DNA of 11,354 nucleotides from JBCBWG01 sp964579305 (GTDB lineage: Bacteria; Pseudomonadota; Alphaproteobacteria; Rhizobiales; Hyphomicrobiaceae): positions 1-11,354 of the forward strand of contig CAZOGY010000116.1 of the NCBI GenBank assembly GCA_964579305.1, given 5' to 3'. Positions 1-5,342 of the stretch are shown here, piece by piece (the stretch's first letter is position 1; each line of letters opens with the position of its first letter). The notes under the pieces are model-generated. The model did no database searches, was not told where the DNA came from, and saw only the letters and a list, made by a program, of their open reading frames with translations. Both the position numbers and the translations under genes were made by a program.

Positions 1-545
1 GCGCCGAGGATCGACGAAATACCAGCAACGTGCAGAGCCAGGATCGCAAAGTCCGTCGCAGGACCAGGGTGGCCAGCATTCGTCGAAAGTGGCGCAAGAA
101 CGATCCAGCCCGCACCAACGCCATTCGCGCCTGGCGGGCCCTCAACGAACAGCGACATGACCAGCAGCAGGAATGCCACCGGCAGCAGCCAGAACGAGAT
201 GTTGTTCATACGCGGGAACGCCATGTCCGGCGCACCGATCATCAGCGGCATGATGTAGTTGCCAAAGCCGCCGATCATGGCCGGCATGACCATGAAGAAA
301 ACCATGATCAGACCGTGCGCCGTCACAAACACGTTGTACGTGTGCGGGTTCGAAAAGATCTGCATGCCCGGCTCTTGCAGCTCCATCCGCATTGCAACGG
401 ACAGTGCACCGCCGATCACACCCATCGCCATGGCGAAGATGAGATACAGGATCCCGATGTCTTTATGGTTCGTCGAGAACAGCCACCGGGCGATGAAACC
501 CGGCTTCTCGTCATGGACGTGAGCCGTATCAGCTGAATGCGCCAT
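1..545 (-). CDS. coxA: Cytochrome c oxidase subunit I, N-terminal part (cut by window edge)
   Basis: Catalytic subunit of an aa3-type haem-copper oxidase, an inner-membrane proton pump that reduces O2 with electrons from cytochrome c. The first 181 codons are present; the rest lies beyond the left edge. Visible family marks are STNHKDIG at residues 24-31, the MRMELQEPG stretch at 52-60 with Arg53 (haem a formyl contact in homologues), TAHGLIMVFF with His78, the expected low-spin haem a ligand in helix II, and GNYIMPLMIGAPDMAFPRMNN at 95-115 with Asp107, the D-channel entrance residue. The helix I-II loop is short, as is common in Rhizobiales. The ATG at 545 fits the family N-terminus; a GGAGG-like box sits rather far upstream (about 15 nt). 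It follows coxB by 124 bp on the same strand, so co-transcription is likely. The catalytic His/Tyr residues and the K-channel are outside the window. Confidence 0.96.
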   Translation of the reverse strand, partial: MAHSADTAHVHDEKPGFIARWLFSTNHKDIGILYLIFAMAMGVIGGALSVAMRMELQEPGMQIFSNPHTYNVFVTAHGLIMVFFMVMPAMIGGFGNYIMPLMIGAPDMAFPRMNNISFWLLPVAFLLLVMSLFVEGPPGANGVGAGWIVLAPLSTNAGHPGPATDFAILALHVAGISSILG

Positions 546-669
546 CGCTCTGATGTGCCTCCGCAAGGGTTTGAATTCACCGCCCGTCGGGCAGTCTCAA
601 TCAACGTCGAACGATCGTGCCAGAGCCCGAAAACCGCACCAAGCGGTGACCGGACCCAGTCACGAAACC

Positions 670-1707
670 TCAGTTTGCAGCGGCCAACGCCGGCTGCTGC
701 GATGCGCCAGTTTTGCCGGCAACCGCCTTGAAAGCGTCCGATTGCGGCAGCGCGTCATAGAGAATCTTTTTCGCGGCATCCCACTCGTCCGCTTTCGCCG
801 CGGCGAGCCACTGCTGGTAGACCGGCTCCGGCACCACGTGGATCTCGATCGGCATCGATGCGTGATACTGTCCGCAGAGCACTGAGCACTGCCCATAGAA
901 TGCGCCGGTCTTGGTCGCTTTGAACCAAGTTGCCGTGATGCGCCCCGGAACGGCTTGGACGCGCGAACCAAACGACGGCATTGCCCACCCATGGATCACG
1001 TCATTGGACGTCACAAGCACGTGGACGACTTTGTTGACCGGAACCGCGATCGGATTGTCCGTCATGAGCTGCCGCTGACCCGGCATTTTTGCCCAATGCG
1101 GGACCGATGCTTCGTAAACCGCGCTCGAACGCGCCGTGCCGGTCAGGCTGCCAAACTTCTGCTCGAACTCGTCGTCGCCGATCGCATTGCGCACGACCTC
1201 TTCGTCGCGGATCATGTTCTGCGAAACGATCAGGCCGTCTTCGTCCTGATATTCGTGTTCCCAGAACCATGCATTGCCGACCGATTTGATCGTGATGTCG
1301 GCGGGTGGATAGGTGTACTGCATATAGAGCAGCTTGAACGAGTACACCCCGATCGCAACGAGGATCAGAACCGGAACGACGGTCCAGGCCACCTCAACAA
1401 GCGTGTTGTGGGAAAACTTCGCTGGCTCTGGGTTTGCGCGTTCATTGAACCGCAAGATGACATACGCCATCAGCCCCATGACGAAGAGCGTGATCGCCGT
1501 GATAATCACTGTCACATAGTCGTGGAACCAGTTCACTTCGACGGCGACCGGCGTCGCTGGAAGCTGCATGCCGATCTGGCCGTCGATGGGCTGTCCCATT
1601 TGCGCTGCCGCCGGTAACGCCGCCGCTGCGAGGGTGCTGATAAAAATCAATGCAGCGATTGCCGCGCTGTTGAACAAACCTGCCAACTTGCCAATTCCGT
1701 TCTGCAT
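670..1707 (-). CDS. coxB: Cytochrome c oxidase subunit II (CuA subunit)
   Basis: Subunit II takes electrons from cytochrome c through the binuclear CuA centre and passes them to haem a in subunit I. The 345-residue protein has a signal peptide (about 1-35, ending LPAAA), two membrane helices (about 62-86 and 103-128) and a periplasmic cupredoxin domain. The electron-entry aromatic WFW is at 147-149. CuA ligands are visible: His239 in DVIHGW, then Cys274, Cys278, His282 and Met285 in CSVLCGQYHASM. Two deviations stand out: the usual Glu of CSELC is Val276, and the usual Asp before AVPGR is Gln251. A C-terminal tail of about 50 residues follows the cupredoxin fold. The frame is open to 1845, but those extra 46 codons are unlike the family and overlap a promoter candidate, so the ATG at 1707 with an upstream GGGG/GGAAAGG purine tract is preferred. 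coxA follows 124 bp downstream. Confidence 0.96.
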   Translation of the reverse strand: MQNGIGKLAGLFNSAAIAALIFISTLAAAALPAAAQMGQPIDGQIGMQLPATPVAVEVNWFHDYVTVIITAITLFVMGLMAYVILRFNERANPEPAKFSHNTLVEVAWTVVPVLILVAIGVYSFKLLYMQYTYPPADITIKSVGNAWFWEHEYQDEDGLIVSQNMIRDEEVVRNAIGDDEFEQKFGSLTGTARSSAVYEASVPHWAKMPGQRQLMTDNPIAVPVNKVVHVLVTSNDVIHGWAMPSFGSRVQAVPGRITATWFKATKTGAFYGQCSVLCGQYHASMPIEIHVVPEPVYQQWLAAAKADEWDAAKKILYDALPQSDAFKAVAGKTGASQQPALAAAN

Positions 1708-2152
1708 CAGCCCCAGTGCCTTTCCCCGACATCCGCTGCGTTTCGACACATACAGCTTTTTGTATGTTTCATAGTCAAGAACGCAGCATATGCGCAAGCC
1801 GCGATTGATCGCAGTGCCGCATTTGCCGCGCGCTGATACGGCCATGGGCGCGATCGCGCATCCCGCTTTCCCGAGCGCGCAAAGCTGTCGCTGGCCGTAA
1901 ATCGGTCGAATTCCTTACAGACAGGCTGAGCGATGTACATCAGCCGAAGGTCGCGCGTGCCGCGCTGTCCCGGATCGCCACGTGGCGCATCTTGACGCAA
2001 TTGCCCTGGCAACAAAAAGCGGCGCAACCAGCGCGCTGACCGAGCATCAAACGGCCGCCTGCGCGTATCAAGCGGCGGTTGCAGAGGGGCCGCTGCCAAT
2101 GCAGCCGCCTAAACGAGACGCACGATCGAAGGAATTGGCGGGGACAGAACGC
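1708..2152. other. Divergent intergenic region between coxB and the ialB-like gene
   Basis: These 445 bases hold no gene that I can support. Open frames on both strands here lack recognisable domains and are N-terminal extensions or shadows. Besides the coxB promoter candidate there are symmetric elements: the perfect 12-bp palindrome GCGCGATCGCGC (1848-1859) and GGCTGA...TCAGCC (1924-1945), which encloses the perfect 10-bp palindrome GATGTACATC (1932-1941). No convincing promoter for the plus-strand gene was found. Confidence 0.5.
1750..1778 (-). promoter_or_regulatory. Candidate coxB promoter with overlapping palindrome
   Basis: Reading the minus strand, TTGACT (1778-1773) and CTGTAT (1755-1750) are separated by 17 bases. 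With the preceding C this is close to the alphaproteobacterial housekeeping form CTTGAC-N17-CTATAT, one mismatch in the -10. It would give a leader of roughly 35 nt before the coxB ATG at 1707. The perfect inverted repeat ACATACA-N6-TGTATGT (1748-1767) covers the -10 box and most of the spacer, so a repressor or activator bound there could control transcription. The local sequence is more AT-rich than its surroundings. The promoter call is inference from sequence; no known regulator box was recognised. Confidence 0.5.
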
Positions 2153-2755
2153 ATGAAACCAGAGTTCGCACAGCACAAGATGGATCGTGCCCGGAGCGTA
2201 GGTCGACCTCGTGGTTGGCTTGTCAGCCGTCTTGCTTGGGCGACGGCAGCCGCGGCTCTGGCGGCACACGTCGTCGCGGCCATGCCGGCGTCGGCTCAGT
2301 CAGGCGCACCGCCCCGCGCGAACGTGGATGGCACCGTCAAGGCACAGCACGGTGACTGGCAGGTGGTCTGCAAAGCGCCGCCACCCGGCTCCAAGAATGA
2401 GGTCTGCGCCCTCGTGCAAAGCGTCACGGCTGAAGACCGCAACAACGTCGGCCTCACGGTTTACTTCCAGCGCTTTTCGAATGGGACACAGGTTCTCCGC
2501 GTATTCGCGCCGCTCGGCGTGCTCTTGCCACCGGGCCTTGGGCTGAAGATCGACGGCAAAGACATTGGTCACGCACCCTTCCTGCGTTGCCATTCGTTCG
2601 CCTGCTACGCGCAAGTCGTTGTCGAGAAGGATTTGCAGGACCAGTTAGTGGCGGGCGAGAACGCGATTTTCATTATCTTCCAAACCGAAGAAGCCGGGAT
2701 CGGCATTCCGATCTCGCTGGCGGGCTTCAAGGCCGGCATTTCGGAATTACAGTAG
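2153..2755 (+). CDS. Invasion-associated locus B (IalB) family protein
   Basis: Small exported protein of the IalB family, named after a Bartonella protein linked to erythrocyte entry but widespread in non-pathogenic alphaproteobacteria, where its role is unclear. The 200-residue product has a basic start, a hydrophobic core at about 28-44 and a likely cleavage near SAQ (47-49). The mature part shows the family pattern: GDWQVVC (67-73), CALVQ (85-89), VLLPPGLGLKIDG (123-135) and a C-x4-C pair (Cys146, Cys151). The four cysteines (73, 85, 146, 151) could form two disulfides in the periplasm. The ATG at 2153 is preferred because GGGGAC lies about 8 bases upstream and it gives a proper signal peptide; the frame is open a further 57 codons upstream without family similarity. 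It is transcribed away from coxB and converges on the rhodanese gene. The specific function is unknown. Confidence 0.85.
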   Translation: MKPEFAQHKMDRARSVGRPRGWLVSRLAWATAAAALAAHVVAAMPASAQSGAPPRANVDGTVKAQHGDWQVVCKAPPPGSKNEVCALVQSVTAEDRNNVGLTVYFQRFSNGTQVLRVFAPLGVLLPPGLGLKIDGKDIGHAPFLRCHSFACYAQVVVEKDLQDQLVAGENAIFIIFQTEEAGIGIPISLAGFKAGISELQ

Positions 2756-2793
2756 CGATCAAACGCGCACTGGGCGCTCTCGGGCCGCCAAAC

Positions 2794-2810
2794 GGCGGCG
2801 CGTCGCCGCC
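2794..2810. terminator. GC-rich hairpin between convergent genes, possible terminator
   Basis: GGCGGCG-CGT-CGCCGCC is a perfect 7-bp stem with a 3-base loop, in the 119-bp gap between the convergent ialB-like gene (ends 2755) and the rhodanese gene (ends 2875). Neither strand has a proper U-tract right after the stem, so if it terminates transcription it is not a classic intrinsic terminator. Confidence 0.35.
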
Positions 2811-2874
2811 TCGCCTTGCCCCGTTCTGGACCGAGCCAGCGGCACAAAGAAAACCGCCGCTACTCACAAAAACA

Positions 2875-3456
2875 CTACTGCTGAGCCTCACGCGGCGAAT
2901 AGCGGATGCCGTCAGCGCGCGACAAATACCGCGACCACCAGATGTTATAGGGATGCACGGCGTCGGTCTGCCCCACGGCATCGCGCAAGGGCCGCTTTTC
3001 ATTGTGCCAGCGGAAAATACCACCGCTCAGGTTGTAAACGCCTTTCACGCCGCGCGTCGCAAGCACTTCGTCAGCTTTTTCAGCAAGTTGCGAACTGCGC
3101 ACCCCGACCGAGCAATAAAGAACGACGGTCTTGCCTTCCAGGTCGCCAAGTTTGGCCGCAAGCGCCTCGCCGGAGATGCCTGGATTGACCCGGATCGCAC
3201 CCGGGATCCGACTGACCGCATACTCAGAGCGTTCGCGCACATCAACGACGACAACGTCATCGCGGCCAGCAAACTTCTTGCGGAAATCTTCCGGCGCCAC
3301 GTGAGTCACATCGTCAAATTTCACCCGAACGTCCGCTTCGACCTTGTCGAGCGGGCTCTTGGCGCCGGCGATGACGTTGCTCGCCAACGGCCAGAACGTG
3401 ACGGCGGCACCAACAATGCCAGCGGCCGCAACCAATCGCAGGGCAATCTTGCGCAT
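2875..3456 (-). CDS. Exported rhodanese-like domain protein
   Basis: Single rhodanese domain, a fold that carries sulfur as a persulfide on a catalytic cysteine. The 193-residue product starts with MRKIALRLVAAAG and a hydrophobic stretch to about residue 30, so it is probably anchored in, or exported across, the inner membrane. Domain marks are VVVVDVRERSEYAVSRIPGA (68-87), with the family Asp/Arg pair, and the active loop CSVGVRS (115-121) with Cys115 and Arg120, which is of the active C-x4-R type. GVYNLSGGIFRWHNEKRPL (139-157) is the usual C-terminal part of the domain. A tail rich in aromatic and charged residues (WWSRYL) follows. The ATG at 3456 has only a weak Shine-Dalgarno (GAGAG, rather distant). 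The gene appears monocistronic, and the sulfur donor or acceptor cannot be told from its neighbours. Confidence 0.9.
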   Translation of the reverse strand: MRKIALRLVAAAGIVGAAVTFWPLASNVIAGAKSPLDKVEADVRVKFDDVTHVAPEDFRKKFAGRDDVVVVDVRERSEYAVSRIPGAIRVNPGISGEALAAKLGDLEGKTVVLYCSVGVRSSQLAEKADEVLATRGVKGVYNLSGGIFRWHNEKRPLRDAVGQTDAVHPYNIWWSRYLSRADGIRYSPREAQQ

Positions 3457-3925
3457 TTGTCTTGTCAGATCTCTCAGTCAATTCGGGAACTGCGACCCGG
3501 TGAGAACAGCCCGGCGTTACCCGGCCGCTAGGTCACATGCGGATATTCGTATTTGTGGCAAACGCATACGCGGTGATTGGCCTCACGGTCATTCCACAAC
3601 CGCGTGATCATGCCGTGTGGGCTGAGCAGTCGCTGACAACGTGCAACGTCCTCAACCCCACCCAACTTGCCCAGCGCGCGCCGAGCAGATCTCAGACATC
3701 CGTCGCGTTGCCGCACCTCCACCCGCAGCGAAGCGTTGCAGTTTCCCACGGCCCGTGGCACGTCTCGCCGACCAGCGGTCATTTGCAACGAATGCCGCCT
3801 CGCCGCGCAGTGGTGCCGGGAAATGGCAGCGCCAATGGCACCACGAACAGCGCGGGACCGCGTGCGTGCGCAGAAGCGACGTTCGCGCGGCCATCACTTG
3901 GGGATCTGTGGGAGGAACGAGACAC
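3457..3925. other. Divergent intergenic region between rhodanese gene and bioY
   Basis: About 470 bases without a supportable gene. Open frames of 85-150 codons exist on both strands, but none shows a domain, signal peptide or convincing Shine-Dalgarno. The region holds an inverted pair ACGCGGT/ACCGCGT (3568-3605) and the nested hairpin at 3810-3844 described separately. I saw no copy of the BioR operator (TTATCTATAA-like) that often controls biotin genes in alphaproteobacteria. No tRNA or riboswitch was recognised. Confidence 0.5.
3810..3844 (+). promoter_or_regulatory. Nested inverted repeat upstream of bioY
   Basis: GTGGTGCC (3810-3817) pairs perfectly with GGCACCAC (3837-3844), and inside it TGGC (3824-3827) pairs with GCCA (3831-3834) around an AGC loop. 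The result would be a two-part hairpin with an asymmetric internal loop, ending 81 bases before the bioY start. There is no U-tract, so it does not look like a terminator. It may be a leader RNA structure or a protein-binding site; this is inference. Confidence 0.4.
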
Positions 3926-4528
3926 ATGGCGCATGCACATTCCGCGACGCTTGCGGGAACCATTTGGCCGGCCAATGAACGGCGCTTGATGCGCACAGTC
4001 GTGCTGGCCGTTGCCGGCGCTTTGCTCCTGACGCTCTCAGCGAAGATCAAATTGCCAATCGAGCCGGTGCCGGTGACCATGCAGCCGCTCGCAGTGATCG
4101 GCCTCGCGCTGGCGCTCGGCGGGCGCCTGGCCGTCGCGGCAATGGTGCTCTATTTGGTGCAAGGCGCCGCAGGTCTGCCGGTTTTCGCAGGCACGCCGCC
4201 GCATCCAGGTGGTTTGGCCTACATGGTCGGCCCGACCGGTGGTTATTTGGCCGGGATGTTGCTTGCAATGGTGACCGTCGGCGCGCTTGCTGATCGCGGA
4301 TGGGCACGCGGGTACGTGTCAAGCATGATCGCAGCCATGGTTGGACTTGGCGCGATCTACCTGTGCGGCCTTGCCTATATCGGCGCCCTGTTTGGCTACG
4401 ACAAAGCGCTCGCCATCGGCTTGTGGCCATACATCGCCAAGGACATGGTCGGCACAGCCCTCGCGGCCGTCGCGGTGCCAACGGTTTCCCAGTTGGTCGG
4501 GTTGGCAGCCAACGCGAACAAGCGCTGA
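3926..4528 (+). CDS. bioY: Biotin transporter BioY (ECF-type S component)
   Basis: BioY is the membrane substrate-binding component of ECF-type biotin uptake. The 200-residue protein is highly hydrophobic, with about six membrane segments. Family marks are EPVPVTMQPLAV (46-57), LVQGAAGLPVFAG (77-89), YMVGPTGGYLAG (99-110) and LWPYIAKDMVGTALA (166-180), where the acidic residue Asp173 matches the conserved late-helix position. The ATG at 3926 is chosen because GGAGGA lies about 9 bases upstream and the N-terminus then fits the family; the frame is open far upstream without similarity. Neither an ATPase gene (bioM) nor a T component (bioN) is adjacent, and a terminator follows at once. It is therefore a solitary BioY that either works alone, as reported for some BioY proteins, or uses an energising module encoded elsewhere. 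No biotin biosynthesis gene is in the window. Confidence 0.95.
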   Translation: MAHAHSATLAGTIWPANERRLMRTVVLAVAGALLLTLSAKIKLPIEPVPVTMQPLAVIGLALALGGRLAVAAMVLYLVQGAAGLPVFAGTPPHPGGLAYMVGPTGGYLAGMLLAMVTVGALADRGWARGYVSSMIAAMVGLGAIYLCGLAYIGALFGYDKALAIGLWPYIAKDMVGTALAAVAVPTVSQLVGLAANANKR

Positions 4529-4534
4529 ATGAGC

Positions 4535-4559
4535 GCCGGTGCGCGGTGCGCGCATCGGC
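4535..4559 (+). other. Hairpin just after the bioY stop codon
   Basis: GCCGGTGCGC (4535-4544) pairs with GCGCATCGGC (4550-4559) over 10 base pairs with one G-U wobble and a 5-base loop. It begins 7 bases after the bioY stop codon. It is followed by an A-run, not a T-run, so it is unlikely to terminate transcription by itself. It could protect the 3' end of the bioY message, since a stronger terminator lies 35 bases further on. Confidence 0.35.
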
Positions 4560-4593
4560 AAAAAACTCAGCATCGACCGACGAGCCACAATGA

Positions 4594-4621
4594 AAGGGCG
4601 CCGCTTATCGCAGGCGCCCTT
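4594..4621. terminator. Bidirectional hairpin terminator between bioY and the phasin-like gene
   Basis: AAGGGCGCC (4594-4602) and GGCGCCCTT (4613-4621) form a perfect 9-bp stem with a 10-base loop. On the plus strand TTATCGTTT follows or overlaps the stem end, and on the minus strand CTTTCATT does, so each direction has a partial U-tract. The hairpin lies between the ends of two convergent genes, bioY (4528) and the phasin-like gene (4718), as expected of a shared terminator. Confidence 0.7.
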
Positions 4622-4717
4622 ATCGTTTCCCGTCCAGAATATTATTGTCGCTGCGACCGCGGCCGGAGCCACCGACGAACCTGGCCAACGCTTAAGTGGC
4701 ACACACGTTGCGATGCA

Positions 4718-5206
4718 TCAGGCCGCCTTCGCGACACCATCTTCGCGCTGTGGTTTGATCGGCGATTTGATCGTCTCGACCGTTCCTGTCGTTGCCGCTT
4801 CCGTGTTGTCCGCCGGCTCGGAGGCTGTCGGGTCTTGGGTGCTGCCGCTGAACACTGACGTCCAGTCACCGATTGTGGCCGATGGGCCCGCGCTCACCGC
4901 GCTTGCCTGTGTAAGCACGGTCATAACGCGCTCGTTCACGCTCACGAAATCCTCAAACGCGCCCATCCAGAACCGAACGCCAATATTCGCAAATTCCACC
5001 GGCGTCCGGCATTTCATCATGTGCGACGGCAGATCCATCGCCGCACGCGTTTGGCGAAGTGCGAAACCCGCATACTCATAATTCGCACGCAACGCGGACT
5101 TTGCCGCCGGGTGCAAACCTTTCATGGCGCTATCAGTGCCGCGCCAATACAGCCGTGCCGCGTCTTCAGCAGGGCCGATCAGCGAGTGAAACCCGTGGTT
5201 TTTCAT
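4718..5206 (-). CDS. Phasin-like family protein
   Basis: Probably related to the phasins, small amphipathic helical proteins that coat polyhydroxyalkanoate granules. The 162-residue product has no signal peptide or membrane segment. Residues about 35-105 are predicted by eye as mainly helical with the spacing seen in alphaproteobacterial phasins: RANYEYAGFALRQTRAAMDL (40-59), then MMKCRTPVEFANIGVRFWMG (63-82) and AFEDFVSVNERVM (83-95), resembling the 'ka-x-D-l-x-e-l-x-x-x-f' repeat region. The C-terminal 60 residues are Ser/Thr/Ala/Pro-rich and probably disordered. The ATG at 5206 has AAGGGG 6 bases upstream and is preferred to a TTG two codons earlier. It lies downstream of the ligase gene on the same strand but has its own promoter candidate. 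No PHA synthase or phaR gene is in the window, so the family call rests on the protein alone. Confidence 0.6.
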   Translation of the reverse strand: MKNHGFHSLIGPAEDAARLYWRGTDSAMKGLHPAAKSALRANYEYAGFALRQTRAAMDLPSHMMKCRTPVEFANIGVRFWMGAFEDFVSVNERVMTVLTQASAVSAGPSATIGDWTSVFSGSTQDPTASEPADNTEAATTGTVETIKSPIKPQREDGVAKAA

Positions 5207-5232
5207 ACCCAACCCCTTTGCACGCTACCATA

Positions 5233-5254
5233 GGCGTCCGCCCGCTCGGACGCC
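5233..5254 (-). promoter_or_regulatory. Leader hairpin upstream of the phasin-like gene
   Basis: GGCGTCCG (5233-5240) and CGGACGCC (5247-5254) form a perfect 8-bp stem with a 6-base loop, 26 bases before the phasin-like ATG and downstream of its promoter candidate. In the message it would sit just ahead of the Shine-Dalgarno. No U-tract follows. It could stabilise the leader, act as a regulator site, or mark the end of ligase transcription. Confidence 0.4.
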
Positions 5255-5271
5255 GTCTCCACGTGCCGCCG

Positions 5272-5299
5272 ATATAGAAACGATCTGGCAAAGCAGCAA
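5272..5299 (-). promoter_or_regulatory. Candidate promoter of the phasin-like gene
   Basis: On the minus strand, CTATAT (5277-5272) matches the alphaproteobacterial -10 consensus exactly. A weak -35, TTGCTG (5299-5294), lies 16 bases upstream. This would start transcription near 5265 and give a leader of about 60 nt that includes the hairpin at 5233-5254. The match of one box only makes this tentative. Confidence 0.4.
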
Positions 5300-5342
5300 T
5301 GCAGGAATCTCTAAAATCGGTGGCCTATGGGAAAAAATCGTT

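Noticed and set aside
955..1617. Open frame of 220 codons on the plus strand opposite coxB
   Set aside because: It lies wholly antisense to a well-supported coxB, is rich in His/Arg/Asp as antisense frames of GC-rich genes are, and shows no domain.
1708..1845. 46-codon N-terminal extension of coxB
   Set aside because: It does not resemble the family, has no signal-peptide logic, and overlaps the promoter candidate; the ATG at 1707 gives a normal signal peptide.
1982..2152. 57-codon upstream extension of the ialB-like gene
   Set aside because: It would bury the signal peptide inside the protein, while the ATG at 2153 has a Shine-Dalgarno and a normal export signal.
3528..3989. Open frames of 86 codons (minus) and 150 codons (plus) in the rhodanese-bioY gap
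   Set aside because: No recognisable domain, biased composition, no good ribosome binding site; the plus-strand frame also overlaps the start of bioY in another frame.
4539..5081. Open frame of 180 codons on the plus strand through the terminator and opposite the phasin-like gene
   Set aside because: It crosses a strong terminator hairpin and is antisense to a more plausible helical protein with a clear Shine-Dalgarno.
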